Shown: positions 34,691 through 44,453, counted from the first letter of the stretch. The stretch: DNA of 64,000 bases from Gallionella sp. (GCA_028707275.1 JAQTUP010000001.1:62001-126000), one strand, 5' to 3'. The notes: generated from the letters alone by a model not told the origin. Numbers and translations: made by a program.

Positions 34691-35878
34691 TCATGGCGGC
34701 CCCCGCAGATGAGGCGGTGCCCGTATCGGTATGAGGCGCGCTAGTGTTTCGATCACGCGCATCGCCGCACCGCAGTGGGGGCAGACGAAGGTGGGCTGGA
34801 CCACTTCACTCGGCGCATCGCTCTCTTTAGGTTCCACCGGCACGACATGCAACAACTCACGTGCCCGCGCTAGGTTCTCCCGTCGTCCACCATTAGCGAT
34901 CAACCCGTAGTGACGGATACGATGGAAGCCACTGGGCAAGACATGCAACAGGAAGCGACGCATGAACTCGCAGGTGCCGAGTGTCATCGTCTTGTGTTTC
35001 GTGCTTCCCTTGGCGCGGTAGTCCTTCCATTTAAAAGTCACGCCCTGTTCGTCCATCCTGAGGAGTCGGCTGTTCGATATCGCCACCCGATGGGTATAGC
35101 GAGACAGATACGCCAGCACGGCTGCCGGTCCTGCGAAGGGACGCTTGGCATACACCACCCATTCGCATTTCTTTAACGGAGCGAGCCAATCTGAGAATGC
35201 TGATGCCTCACCCAGCGGGACGAAGTCACCGAAGAACTGCAACTGCCCCAAGTGATGAGCCCTCTCTAGTTCTTCAAGGAAGCGCCGCCTGAACAACCTC
35301 GACAGCACTCGCACCGACAAGAAGAAGCCCGGCTTGCACGCAACCCAACGCTCGCCGTCCAAGGATAGGCCGCCGCCAGGCACGATGCCATGTACATGAG
35401 GATGGTGCGTCAGCGCCGATCCCCATGTGTGCAACACCAGTGTCGTGCCGATGCGCGCGCCCAGATGCTTGGGATCAGCGGCGATGGTACGCAGCGCCTC
35501 GGCTGCGACTTCAAACAGCATCCGATAGATCACCGCCTTGTTGTAAAAGGCTATCGCGCTGATCGGTTCCGGCAAGGTGAACACCACATGGTAATAGTCC
35601 ACTGGCAGCAGCTCGGTCTGACGCGCTTCGAGCCAACGCTTGGCGGCACTCGCCTGACACTTGGGGCAATGCCGGTTACGGCAGGAGTTGTAAGCGATCT
35701 CGGTCTGTTCACAGGCAGTGCAGCACAGCACATGACCACCCAGTGCCGCGCTGCGGCATTGTTCGATGGCGGACATGACCTTCAGTTGACTCAGGTTCAA
35801 GTGACCGGACTGAGCATGTCGCCAGGCAGGACCGTGGCTGCGGAAGATGTCCGCGACCTCCAGTGCAGGGCGTTGCAT
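34691..35878 (-). CDS. IS91-family transposase
   Basis: A 395-residue rolling-circle transposase. The N-terminal zinc site (CCTACEQTEIAYNSCRNRHCP) is near residue 52; the metal-binding HUH motif is in HHPHVHGIVPGGG near 160; the YLSRYTHRVAIS segment near 265 supplies the catalytic tyrosine. It would nick and transfer one DNA strand at the element ends. No frameshift is visible, so it looks intact. Confidence 0.9.
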   Translation of the reverse strand: MQRPALEVADIFRSHGPAWRHAQSGHLNLSQLKVMSAIEQCRSAALGGHVLCCTACEQTEIAYNSCRNRHCPKCQASAAKRWLEARQTELLPVDYYHVVFTLPEPISAIAFYNKAVIYRMLFEVAAEALRTIAADPKHLGARIGTTLVLHTWGSALTHHPHVHGIVPGGGLSLDGERWVACKPGFFLSVRVLSRLFRRRFLEELERAHHLGQLQFFGDFVPLGEASAFSDWLAPLKKCEWVVYAKRPFAGPAAVLAYLSRYTHRVAISNSRLLRMDEQGVTFKWKDYRAKGSTKHKTMTLGTCEFMRRFLLHVLPSGFHRIRHYGLIANGGRRENLARARELLHVVPVEPKESDAPSEVVQPTFVCPHCGAAMRVIETLARLIPIRAPPHLRGPP

Positions 35879-35887
35879 GACAGCACG

Positions 35888-36763
35888 CTACTGCGTCGGT
35901 AGCACCTCCAGTGGACTGATCACCTCACGCAGCAGATCAGTGGCAACCTGAACATAGCGTGCGGTCGTATCCAGCTTGCGATGCCCCAGCAATACTTGGA
36001 TCACGCGGATGTCCACCTTCTGTTCCAGCAGGTGGGTGGCGAAGCTGTGGCGCAAGGTATGCATCGACACGCGCTTGTCGATATGCGCAGCATCCGCAGC
36101 AGCGTGTATGGCGCGATTAAGTTGACGCGAGGTGAGCGGATCAATGGGATCCTGTCCGGGGAACAGCCATCCACCTTCGCGCATCTTGCCCTGAGCCTGC
36201 GCGTATCGCCACCAATGGCGCAGTTGTTCCAAGAGAACGGGTGAGAGCATGGCATAGCGATCCTTGCTGCCTTTACCTTGTTCGATACGCAACGCCATGC
36301 GCTGGCTATCGATATCGCTGACTTTAAGGGCGCACACCTCGCTCACGCGTAGCCCTGCGCCGTAGGCTACAGACAACGCTGTTTGATGTTTGAGATTGCT
36401 GACGGCGGCCAGTAGCCGCGCTACCTCGTCGCGACTCAGCACCACTGGGAGCTTATGGGGTACCGGTACCGACTGCATCTTGCGCATCAGTTCGGGGCGA
36501 TCGAGGGTTTGCTCGTATAGGAACTTTAAGCCGCTGAGAATGTTATTGATCGAGACTGCTGAGGTCCCGTGATCGATCAGGTAGAGCTGATAGCTTCGTA
36601 GCTCCTCGGCAGTCGCCGTGTCGGGGGATCGCTTCAGGTACGCGGCGAGTTGCCGTACTGAGCGGATATAGCCGATCTGGGTCTTGGGGGATAGTTTGCG
36701 CATCCGCATGTCGTCCAGCATGCGTTGACGTAACGGCGAAACGGACGAGGTCGATGCAGTCAT
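35888..36763 (-). CDS. Tyrosine recombinase of the IS91-type element
   Basis: A 291-residue XerC/D-like recombinase. The N-terminal SAM-like domain (LSPKTQIGYIRSVRQLAAYLKRSP) is followed by GAGLRVSEVCALKVSDID (first Arg), HTLRHSFATHLLE (His, second Arg), LLGHRKLDTTARYVQ (His and Tyr nucleophile). All catalytic residues are present. Such genes accompany a subgroup of IS91 elements; their task in transposition is unclear. Confidence 0.9.
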   Translation of the reverse strand: MTASTSSVSPLRQRMLDDMRMRKLSPKTQIGYIRSVRQLAAYLKRSPDTATAEELRSYQLYLIDHGTSAVSINNILSGLKFLYEQTLDRPELMRKMQSVPVPHKLPVVLSRDEVARLLAAVSNLKHQTALSVAYGAGLRVSEVCALKVSDIDSQRMALRIEQGKGSKDRYAMLSPVLLEQLRHWWRYAQAQGKMREGGWLFPGQDPIDPLTSRQLNRAIHAAADAAHIDKRVSMHTLRHSFATHLLEQKVDIRVIQVLLGHRKLDTTARYVQVATDLLREVISPLEVLPTQ

Positions 36764-37061
36764 GATTCTGCTCCTCTCGATAACCGAGGCGGATTGCCTC
36801 AGTTACCAAGTTAGGGAAACAGAACCGCTGTTTCAACACCATCGATCAAACACTGCAAGGAGTTCGGAGCACAACTACCGCGAAGCGGTTTAGTCCTAGG
36901 CCGAATTGCGGGAGGTCGCTTCGATCCCCATGGTGGTCAGTTGATTGGCACACAGAAGTCCATGAATCATATGATTTTACCCTTATTTGTGCATCTGCTT
37001 ACGTGGCAATACCAGTCATTAAAAATCCTCAGCAATTGAGATCTGTTTTGGTTTCCTGTTA
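36764..37061. other. Region between the IS91-type element and vapBC
   Basis: About 300 bp with no gene. The left third is probably the 5' end of the IS91-type element, the rest AT-rich spacer leading to the vapB promoter. Confidence 0.4.
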
Positions 37062-37113
37062 TTGCCTTTTTATTTGCCTTACTTTATAGTAAGGCCATAA
37101 AGTAAGAGGCAAA
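37062..37113 (+). promoter_or_regulatory. vapBC promoter with nested operators
   Basis: TTGCCT at 37062-37067, 17-bp spacer, TATAGT at 37085-37090. Across it lie TTTGCCTTACTTTAT (37073-37087) and ATAAAGTAAGAGGCAAA (37097-37113), a near-perfect inverted repeat, and inside it GCCTTACT-TTAT-AGTAAGGC. The AGAGG ribosome site is part of the right arm, so antitoxin binding would block both transcription and the start of translation. Confidence 0.75.
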
Positions 37114-37114
37114 T

Positions 37115-37357
37115 ATGTCAACTGCAACCATAACTAGTAAAGGTCAAATTACCATCCCAGCCATTGTGCGCGCTGCGCTTGGTGTAGAAGCCGGGGATCG
37201 AGTCGAGTTTGTTCAAGTTGAGCCTGGGCGATTTGAGTTATTTGCATCTACGCAGCCTGTGAGTGCCTTGAAAGGCTTGGTGCGGAAACCGACCACGCCA
37301 GTAACGGTTGAAATAATGAATGAGACAATCGCAAAGCGCGGCGCATCATCAAAATGA
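37115..37357 (+). CDS. vapB: VapB antitoxin, AbrB/SpoVT type
   Basis: An 80-residue antitoxin. The first 50 residues (TATITSKGQITIPAIVRAALGVEAGDRVEF) are a swapped-hairpin AbrB DNA-binding domain; the tail should wrap around the PIN toxin. The stop overlaps the toxin start by four bases. Confidence 0.9.
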   Translation: MSTATITSKGQITIPAIVRAALGVEAGDRVEFVQVEPGRFELFASTQPVSALKGLVRKPTTPVTVEIMNETIAKRGASSK

Positions 37358-37749
37358 TCGGTTTGGATACCAATATTCTCGTTCGCTATATTGCTCAGGA
37401 CGATCCGGTGCAGTCGCCCAAAGCAACGCGACTGATCGAGTCGTTAACTGCGGATGATCCGGGCTACCTTAGCCTTGTTTCGGTGGTGGAACTGGTCTGG
37501 GTGTTGACGGGATGCTACTCATCATCCAAGGCTGAAATTTGTGTGGTGCTGGAAACGTTGTTGCGCACCAAAGAAATTATCGTGGCGAATGCCGATGTTG
37601 TTTGGAAAGCTGTTCGACTTTTCAAAGCAAGTAACGCTGATTTTTCGGACTGTTTGATCGAGCGTTCTGCCAGCGATGCCGGATGTGGCTATACAGCAAC
37701 ATTTGACCAAGGTGCTGACAAGAATTGCGGGATGAGGTTAATCGAGTAA
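37354..37749 (+). CDS. vapC: VapC toxin, PIN-domain RNase
   Basis: A 131-residue PIN-domain endoribonuclease. Acidic residues expected for metal binding are visible in GLDTNILVRYI (residue 4), VVELVW (near 48) and ADFSDCLIE (near 96-99). It would cut tRNA or other RNA when VapB is lost, which stabilises the element. Intact in length. Confidence 0.9.
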   Translation: MIGLDTNILVRYIAQDDPVQSPKATRLIESLTADDPGYLSLVSVVELVWVLTGCYSSSKAEICVVLETLLRTKEIIVANADVVWKAVRLFKASNADFSDCLIERSASDAGCGYTATFDQGADKNCGMRLIE

Positions 37750-37785
37750 ATTGCGAAAATGCTATTGGTGCGAAGGAGATAAAAA

Positions 37786-38367
37786 ATGGGAATCTTGATT
37801 TTATTGGTGTTCACAATTGGTGCTGGCACCATTATTTACTACTTCGGCAAGGGCGCTGTTGGGTTATATCGTAAAGCTTTTGGATTACAGAAGGGTGTTG
37901 AGCCTATGCAGACTAATAGCTTTGCGGCGCAAGACGGATCTGGCGAAACAGGATGGTTTGGTCTTCCGAAATACCGTGATGTGATCGTGCCAGACAAGCA
38001 TCACTACGCAACAGTTGTTTACATGGGCAGTCCGGTTAAGCAGTATTTCTATGACTTGATGGCTGGGTGGAAGAGGATTGAAAATAGTGGTGAGCGGTGG
38101 GGTTTATTGGTTGTTCCAGTTTTCTTTGGTGGATGTTTGTCACTAATTCATCCATTTTGGGGTTTATTGGTCGGAATTTTCACTTTATGGTTTATTTTTT
38201 GGATGACTCCCGCTGCAATGAGGGCGACCAGAAGGTCGGCAGAAATGTCAAAAAACCTCACCGCTGATGATTGGCGGCAAGTGTACCGCGAACTGGATAA
38301 GTCAAGAGAACGCGAAGATGAAATGACAAGAGCGTTTAGGCAAAGCGGCATCGGCCATCGCTGGTAA
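37786..38367 (+). CDS. Membrane protein of unknown function
   Basis: A 193-residue protein with a hydrophobic N-terminus (GILILLVFTIGAGTIIYYF), a soluble middle and two further helices (LLVVPVFFGGCLSLIHPF and GLLVGIFTLWFIFWM). The C-terminus is charged (YRELDKSREREDEMTRAF). It follows vapC by 36 bases on the same strand with a GGAG-type ribosome site, and converges on traG. It could be an entry-exclusion protein, since such genes often lie near traG in SXT-like elements, but there is no direct sequence support. Confidence 0.6.
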   Translation: MGILILLVFTIGAGTIIYYFGKGAVGLYRKAFGLQKGVEPMQTNSFAAQDGSGETGWFGLPKYRDVIVPDKHHYATVVYMGSPVKQYFYDLMAGWKRIENSGERWGLLVVPVFFGGCLSLIHPFWGLLVGIFTLWFIFWMTPAAMRATRRSAEMSKNLTADDWRQVYRELDKSREREDEMTRAFRQSGIGHRW

Positions 38368-38387
38368 TGCGCAAGATGAATGGGTTG

Positions 38388-38414
38388 GGGCGGCAAATGA
38401 TGCCGCCCTTTTTT
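38388..38414 (+). terminator. Rho-independent terminator between convergent genes
   Basis: GGGCGGCA (38388-38395), 5-base loop, TGCCGCCC (38401-38408), then six T. It ends transcription of the rightward gene; its last bases overlap the traG stop codon. Confidence 0.88.
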
Positions 38415-41400
38415 ATTTCTTGATTATCGTGTCCGCAATCTGGTTACCAAGGTTGTTGGCTTTGTTTGCGACATCAGATGCTGCTTCAAGCGTAGCGTTG
38501 TTGGCATTCTCTACCGCTTGAACCATAGACTGGACTGCTGGGTTGTGCGCCACACCTTCGTCGCCTGATAACAATTTAGTGGCTACGCCACCCACTATTG
38601 CGCCACCGATCAGGCCAGTCCCTTGTACAGTACTGGCAGTTCCAACATCGGCCTCAGCTCCTTTGCGCGCAGCGCTCCTTTCGATATTTTCTTTGGCTTT
38701 ATCGGCTGCTACTTTGGATGCGGCTGTTGCTTCAGGTGCTGCTGTTTCGGCTTTGAGCACACCACCTTCTACTTTGGTTGCCTGAGACACTACGCGCTCT
38801 TCCGTTTTGGCGGCAACTTTCAGCGCGGTTGCCTGTGCAACATTTCCAGCGGCATCGCCAGCAGCTACACCCACAAGCTTCCCGCCCACTTTGCCCAAAG
38901 CCCCACCCCCAACCGTCAAACCAACAGCAATCGCAGTACCCACGATGTTCTCAGTGAGCGTTCCTGTATTCTGATCCGCAACTGGCTTCGCCACACCGGC
39001 ATCATCTGGAATCAGCCCTGCCCTATCCGCAAGTTTAGTTGCGTCTGACCCAAGCGCGACCGGCAATGCATTCGCGGCAGCCCGCCCAAGATTGCTTCCC
39101 TTGGTTGGGTCGGTGGAATTTTCTGCATTGGTCCTGATCGGCTCACCATCTTTATGAACCTCCCCTTTGCCTGCGCCGATTGCGGCAGTGGCTTGCCCTG
39201 TCATCGCCTGCACTTGACCTGTCACATTGTTGGCTGGCGCAGTGCCGGGGATAACGCCGGCAGTTGCTTGTAGCCCCACTACTTCCTTGTTATTTTTCGC
39301 GTCAAAAGCTGAAACTGCTTGAATGCCAGGCACAGTGGCTTGGTTTTGTTCGTGCTGGGCTGCTACACCGTTGGTTGGTGCTGGCATGGTTTTTTCGATC
39401 TCTGGGACTAACTTTTCATCCGAGAATTTTTGAGCGTACTGGCTCAAGCTTTCTGGAGCATAACGAGACATCGCTTCAACATCGTTGGCTGTGAAAGTTT
39501 TCCCGGATGTCGGATTGTTTTGTCCTCTCATCCAATCCATGAACTCGTTCATGTGATTTGTATCGTAGCTCGCCCCCATTTCCTTGGTGCGGGTCGCGGC
39601 CTCTTTGAAAGCAACTGCTTTTTCATGGCTGGCTTGGGCAGATTGCACATTCGACAAACTGTTATCAAGACTGCTTCTAACCCCTGTCGCTGCTCTCACG
39701 GTTGACTCGTCACCCTGCGTAAAACTGGAGCTATGCGCTGCGGTATTGGTCTTGGTGACCGCCTCTTTGTAGTCCTTTTTACTTGCCAATTCGTGGGCTA
39801 ATTTTTGTGTTTGTGATGTTGCCGAACTACTTGTTCCTTTGGTTTCAACACCGCCCGACACGGTTGCGCCGCCAAACGGAGTATTCAGCCCACCCGATGC
39901 CTCGGCTCTGGCGAAGGCCGATACTTGTGCCATCTGCGTTTGGTTTAAGCCATGCTCCTTGGCAAACTTATCTGTCAATGCCTGTTCCTGTCCAAACGAG
40001 GTCATAAACTGCGCTGCACTTGTTAATGTGTCACCGGTTGAAGCATTGATACTTTTCCCGTGACCTCTTTCAAAAGAAGAAGTGGCACTACGGGCTGCGG
40101 TCATGCTGTTGGAGGCGGTTGTTGTATCGGCAAGTGCAGCTCTTTCCGAATTTTCTGAAGCGGTTTGAAGCGAACCAGATGTTCTCCCGCTCAGACCAAC
40201 CTTAGCCCCGATATTTTGAAATGCGGCGGTATTGTTAACCAGATGGGTTGCTTTGCCATTTTCCATACCGTAGAAGTTACCTACATTGTCCGCGCCAGTA
40301 GAGCTAAATCCACCTTGACGGATCGTTGGACTTGCACTGTATTGCATCATGCTTAAATTATCGGCTGACTGATTACCCAGAGAGGCATTACCCATCTGCG
40401 TATTCCCTGCCGACATGCCAGAGGCAATTCTCTCGGCTTCACGCGCTGGCGTAGTCATCCCCGCAATTGCCTGTGCGCCGACATCCCCGCCCTTTACGAT
40501 TGCTGCTGCGATGGCGGGTATCGCCGTGGCGGCGATCATGCCGGCGATGGCCTCATCGCTAATGTAAGCGTTGTTCACCATGCTGTATTGCGACATGGAC
40601 AAACCAAGCCCGCTGGTCATTGCCGCCAGATCTTGCGCGTGCATTGTCATCACAAGGTGCATGACAGCATAAAGCGGTGGCCATAATTGCACCCACACGA
40701 GGCTCATTACATAGCCCTTCAATACCAACCCACCTTTATGCCCCGCCAGCAATACCAGCAACATGATGATCGGGAAAACCGAATACTGCACAATCTCCAC
40801 GATGTTCTTGACCTTAGGCATAGTGCTTTCCGATAGCTTGGACATCATTTTGTAGCTGTCGGAGGTTGAACGGATGGCTTGCGCCTGAGCCAAGTTTGCC
40901 GCCGCACCTGCCGCATCGCCGATCTGTGCTGGCAGCAGGTACTGGGCATCAATCATAAAATTGCTCATAGCTGTTTGTTTAACCGTATCCATTGCGGTTT
41001 TAGAGATACCCAGCATGTAGTTGGTGCTGGTTTGAATCGCGCTTTGCACGGCAGCATTGGCGGCAGCGGTTGGTAATCCCGGATAAAGCCGATTGCCCAG
41101 CCTATTCATTTGCTGCGTATTAACCGCGAGGATTTGCGTGGTCAAAAATCCGTATGCCCCATCGCAGCCATACGTTCCTGCAACGGGTGTTGAACCTGGA
41201 ACAGCACGAATTGTGACGAGCCTACCCGGATTGGTTCTGCCGTTGAGGTAAGTCCAGATGTCGTTCGTTTTTGCCATATCTGAGGCGACGATGTAGCCAG
41301 TAGCATATTCTGGCACCACGCATTCCCGATAAAACTCCATGAGATTGCTGGTCAAAATCGAATTATCGAACTTGGTGTGCAGTATTTCTTGCTGAACGCG

Positions 41401-41823
41401 ATGCCCCCACAGTGTGCCGTTGCTGCGGAACTGGATGTCGGCTGGTAGTGAAAAGGTTGTCTCAAACGTTCGGGTTAACCAATCCCCGACATGACTAACC
41501 GAGTGTGCAAAAGAGGCAAGACCAATGGGCACGTTGGCCACAGTAACGGAGGGCTGGTTCCCGGTTCGGTCGGTTATCACCACGCTGACTTTAGGGACGA
41601 GCAGCATTCCATTGAATACGGCCAGCATAATGACCCACCGCCCAAAGTCGGGTAGCTGACTGAATCCTGCAAGCACGGCCATTGCCATTGAAAGCAGACC
41701 TACCAAAGCAATGGTGCGCATGAGGCCAAGATAATCGCTGCTACCCACAATTGCAGCCACTGCGTTGAACACCAGCTGTAGTTCCCTGACGTTCCAGTAG
41801 GAAAATATCTCAAACGTAAACAT
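38413..41823 (-). CDS. traG: TraG, mating-pair stabilisation protein
   Basis: An 1136-residue inner-membrane protein. The N-terminal third has several membrane helices (IALVGLLSMAMAVLAGFSQL, NIVEIVQYSVFPIIMLLVLLAG and GYVMSLVWVQLWPPLYAVMHL) and matches the TraG_N type. The long C-terminal part is rich in Ser, Thr, Ala and Asn and should be periplasmic. F-family TraG serves pilus assembly and mating-pair stabilisation and, in F, entry exclusion. Its start overlaps the traH stop by one base. Last gene of the leftward transfer operon. Confidence 0.9.
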   Translation of the reverse strand: MFTFEIFSYWNVRELQLVFNAVAAIVGSSDYLGLMRTIALVGLLSMAMAVLAGFSQLPDFGRWVIMLAVFNGMLLVPKVSVVITDRTGNQPSVTVANVPIGLASFAHSVSHVGDWLTRTFETTFSLPADIQFRSNGTLWGHRVQQEILHTKFDNSILTSNLMEFYRECVVPEYATGYIVASDMAKTNDIWTYLNGRTNPGRLVTIRAVPGSTPVAGTYGCDGAYGFLTTQILAVNTQQMNRLGNRLYPGLPTAAANAAVQSAIQTSTNYMLGISKTAMDTVKQTAMSNFMIDAQYLLPAQIGDAAGAAANLAQAQAIRSTSDSYKMMSKLSESTMPKVKNIVEIVQYSVFPIIMLLVLLAGHKGGLVLKGYVMSLVWVQLWPPLYAVMHLVMTMHAQDLAAMTSGLGLSMSQYSMVNNAYISDEAIAGMIAATAIPAIAAAIVKGGDVGAQAIAGMTTPAREAERIASGMSAGNTQMGNASLGNQSADNLSMMQYSASPTIRQGGFSSTGADNVGNFYGMENGKATHLVNNTAAFQNIGAKVGLSGRTSGSLQTASENSERAALADTTTASNSMTAARSATSSFERGHGKSINASTGDTLTSAAQFMTSFGQEQALTDKFAKEHGLNQTQMAQVSAFARAEASGGLNTPFGGATVSGGVETKGTSSSATSQTQKLAHELASKKDYKEAVTKTNTAAHSSSFTQGDESTVRAATGVRSSLDNSLSNVQSAQASHEKAVAFKEAATRTKEMGASYDTNHMNEFMDWMRGQNNPTSGKTFTANDVEAMSRYAPESLSQYAQKFSDEKLVPEIEKTMPAPTNGVAAQHEQNQATVPGIQAVSAFDAKNNKEVVGLQATAGVIPGTAPANNVTGQVQAMTGQATAAIGAGKGEVHKDGEPIRTNAENSTDPTKGSNLGRAAANALPVALGSDATKLADRAGLIPDDAGVAKPVADQNTGTLTENIVGTAIAVGLTVGGGALGKVGGKLVGVAAGDAAGNVAQATALKVAAKTEERVVSQATKVEGGVLKAETAAPEATAASKVAADKAKENIERSAARKGAEADVGTASTVQGTGLIGGAIVGGVATKLLSGDEGVAHNPAVQSMVQAVENANNATLEAASDVANKANNLGNQIADTIIKK

Positions 41824-43241
41824 TAACGTTCATTCCCAAACACGGTCATCGAAGTAAAGGCTTGTGCAGGAATACCGGCAACCATTGCCTGGTGCATGAG
41901 CTGTATTTGCCTTTCCAATTGCGCTTCCTGTTGCACCTTTGCGTATTCCGCAAGACGTGATGCTTGAAGATTGCCGTTCAGTAGTGTGAGCCTATCATTC
42001 AGTTTTTGCAGTGCGTCTTGCGCGTCTTTGGGTGCAGAGCCGTTCTGTGAATTAGCCATGATTTGCGCTGCCGTTTTGAGGATGTTATTGATATAGGCAT
42101 AGGCAACGTCCACAGCAATCAGTCTTTTGTACGCATCAATAAATCCGGGATTGACGGACGCGCTGGTGGAGATCATTTTCCAGACCGGGATCGCGGAGGC
42201 ATCGACCAGCTTAAAATCGCTGATGGTTTGCGAACCGCGACTAATCACGTTGTTTCTCAAATTGTCCAGCTTGGTCGCAATTCGATTGATAAACGGCGTG
42301 ACCGCGATACTACCAACGGTAGGATGAAGGCAATCCACCGTTGTGTCGCAAGTGAACAGGTTGATTGGCGAGGTTACGCCATCGTTGTAACCGATAAAGT
42401 CATTTATCTCCACTCCCGTTGGATCAACGTAATGCCAGCTTGCGCTTGTACCACCATTCGCGGCGTTTACTGCTGGATTTGGCGGATCAATAATAATTGT
42501 TCCCGTCATGCTCATAATGAAAAGTTTGTCTTCATTATCCAATCCGGTGCTTTTGCTCAAGGCCATCCAAACCACATTACCGGGTCTGTATTGATCTTTT
42601 TTGGAGGGGTCTAGTGCAATGGCCGCATCCTCCGCGAGTCGCTTTGCTGCTGCGCTATCTCGTGAGGTCTTCCATGCATCGTATGAATCCGGCAGCATAT
42701 TTGAAACAGCTCCCGCCACATGACCAAACATATCCGATGAACTTTTGGATAGATCAGAACCAAATAGCGCGGGGATACCTTCCGCCATCTTGCAGGAGTT
42801 GACATTCATTCCGTTGACCTTGTTGGCAACATCCTGCAAATACTCGAACAGACTTGCCATTTCAGGCATGGACGACTTGATGGCCAGCAGGAATGCGTAG
42901 CTGATTGAAGTGCCGATGTTCTGGAAAAGCGCGGTAATCGCAGCTTTGTTGATAAATGAAAACGAACCTGCTGTCAGGTCAATCCCACCGCAGCCGATAT
43001 TCAGCGATGGCGGTGTCATCTGAACGAGCTGGTAGCTCTTTACGGGTGATCTGGCGTAAAAGCCGCCCGCCGAGTATCCGTTCATCGTCTGCCCCTTGTA
43101 AGACGACGGCGGTGTGGCATTTGAGTACCCACCCATACTGTCGAACCAACTCTGCATTCCTGTTCCCACGTTAGCGTTGGCAGGCGCGGAGATGAAACAG
43201 GCGGCAGCAAGCACGGAAATGAGCAGTTTGTTGTAGCGCAT
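41823..43241 (-). CDS. traH: TraH, pilus assembly protein
   Basis: A 472-residue periplasmic protein with a signal peptide (LLISVLAAACFISAPANA). SPVKSYQLVQMTPPSLNIGCGGIDLTAGSFSFIN is the conserved TraH N-terminal region, and the C-terminal part is coiled coil (LQKLNDRLTLLNGNLQASRLAEYAKVQQEAQLERQ). F-type TraH works with TraF in pilus assembly. Full length. Confidence 0.92.
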   Translation of the reverse strand: MRYNKLLISVLAAACFISAPANANVGTGMQSWFDSMGGYSNATPPSSYKGQTMNGYSAGGFYARSPVKSYQLVQMTPPSLNIGCGGIDLTAGSFSFINKAAITALFQNIGTSISYAFLLAIKSSMPEMASLFEYLQDVANKVNGMNVNSCKMAEGIPALFGSDLSKSSSDMFGHVAGAVSNMLPDSYDAWKTSRDSAAAKRLAEDAAIALDPSKKDQYRPGNVVWMALSKSTGLDNEDKLFIMSMTGTIIIDPPNPAVNAANGGTSASWHYVDPTGVEINDFIGYNDGVTSPINLFTCDTTVDCLHPTVGSIAVTPFINRIATKLDNLRNNVISRGSQTISDFKLVDASAIPVWKMISTSASVNPGFIDAYKRLIAVDVAYAYINNILKTAAQIMANSQNGSAPKDAQDALQKLNDRLTLLNGNLQASRLAEYAKVQQEAQLERQIQLMHQAMVAGIPAQAFTSMTVFGNER

Positions 43242-43253
43242 GATGAAATCCTT

Positions 43254-44075
43254 TTAGAGATCGCCGGGTTTGGTTTGAGTCAACACATAAATCCGCTCAA
43301 CGAAGTCCTGCAACGACAACACGCCCGAACCAAGAATGACCATTTTGTGTGTTTTGACATTACCGAGCACAAACAGCGGCACGGCATCTACCCCCAGCTT
43401 TGCGGATAGACCGTTGTCTTTAACCGAGGGAGGCAACCCGTCAATCGTTGATCCATCCAAACTGATCGGTAAAATTGTCATATCGTATTGGCGGGTAATC
43501 CATTGCAAGGTCGGCACCATGTGCTTGCAATAGGGGCAATCACCCCGAAAGAAGAAGAATATCCCCCACTCTTTGGCAAGGTCGGCCATCGTGTTGTTTT
43601 GCCTGGCATCCCGGTCTCGCGTTGCCACCTTGATGGCGGAGTTATTCATTGGATTTTTAAGTTCAAAGTTCAGCTCGGCGTTTTGCCACAGGACACGCCG
43701 CCATATATCCGCAAAATAGCTGGCACGGTCGATTTCAACCTTCTGCGCGGCCATGTACGATTTGATGTTTTCTGCGGTGGGATGCACCACGGCCAGCGCG
43801 CGCTTGGCATCAAGGTCTTTGCGTATTTTCTCCAGCTCTTCGACAGCGAGCGCTTCTTTGGTCTTTACCGATTCTTCAGGTGTGCTGATTTCTTTGGGTT
43901 TCTTGACTGGCCGTGCTGCTTCTTCACAGTACCAGTTAAACTTTTCCTGACCATGACACGCCCATGCAGATGAATATTCCATGCCTGATGGATAATCTCG
44001 TCCTTCCAGCGCGAACAATGAGGTCGGCACTAACGCGGCCATCAAAATAAGCAAAGTTGGGATAGCCAGGCGCAT
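43254..44075 (-). CDS. traF: TraF, thioredoxin-like transfer protein
   Basis: A 273-residue periplasmic protein with a signal peptide (LLILMAALVPTSLFA). The C-terminal half is a thioredoxin fold with a complete CPYC site in FFFFRGDCPYCKHMVPTL, unlike F-plasmid TraF where the site is degenerate. VDAVPLFVLG supplies the cis-proline region. It probably oxidises or isomerises pilus assembly proteins. A DsbC-like protein is encoded in the same operon. Confidence 0.9.
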   Translation of the reverse strand: MRLAIPTLLILMAALVPTSLFALEGRDYPSGMEYSSAWACHGQEKFNWYCEEAARPVKKPKEISTPEESVKTKEALAVEELEKIRKDLDAKRALAVVHPTAENIKSYMAAQKVEIDRASYFADIWRRVLWQNAELNFELKNPMNNSAIKVATRDRDARQNNTMADLAKEWGIFFFFRGDCPYCKHMVPTLQWITRQYDMTILPISLDGSTIDGLPPSVKDNGLSAKLGVDAVPLFVLGNVKTHKMVILGSGVLSLQDFVERIYVLTQTKPGDL

Positions 44076-44078
44076 GAG

Positions 44079-44441
44079 TTACTTCTTGCCCAAGGCCAGC
44101 TCAGTGACGCGCTGTGTGTAATCGTAGGTGGTGCCGGGTGAATCTTTGATAATCGCAGCCGAGTTGATGAGAGTACATCTGCACTCGCCTGCTACCTGGG
44201 TAAGCGCGGCATCAAGCTGTTTGCCAAAGCGCGAAGCGGACTCAATGATTTCCGTTTGCGCTGTCTGATCCATGCCGGGCTTCATTTGCGCGGCCAATCT
44301 CTTTTGTTGCGAAGTGACAATACCGATAATGTCCACCTTCGCCATTGCGGGCGCGGGGTGAAAATGTTGCCATCCGGCCAAGACTGCGATAGTGACCGTT
44401 GCCGAGACAACGCCAGTGGTGAGGTGAGCGAGAGTGGACAT
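44079..44441 (-). CDS. trbI: TrbI-like F-type transfer protein
   Basis: A 120-residue protein with one N-terminal membrane helix and a soluble periplasmic part. KVDIIGIVTSQQKRLA, FGKQLDAALTQVAGECRCTLINSAAII and the final TQRVTELA resemble F-type TrbI, which affects pilus extension and retraction. Three bases separate it from traF. Match is by pattern; moderate certainty. Confidence 0.65.
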   Translation of the reverse strand: MSTLAHLTTGVVSATVTIAVLAGWQHFHPAPAMAKVDIIGIVTSQQKRLAAQMKPGMDQTAQTEIIESASRFGKQLDAALTQVAGECRCTLINSAAIIKDSPGTTYDYTQRVTELALGKK

Positions 44442-44453
44442 TTTGTTTCCCGA

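Larger units (their letters stand above)
34440..36850 (-). mobile_element. IS91-type element with tyrosine recombinase
   Basis: Two adjacent leftward genes, a tyrosine recombinase and an IS91-family HUH transposase, ten bases apart. IS91 elements have no terminal inverted repeats, so the ends are only estimated from where recognisable element sequence stops. It separates the defence cluster from vapBC and the transfer operon. Confidence 0.75.

Noticed and set aside
34446-34694. An 82-codon reverse frame at the end of the IS91-type element
   Set aside because: No family character; it lies in the terminal region of the element and overlaps the transposase.
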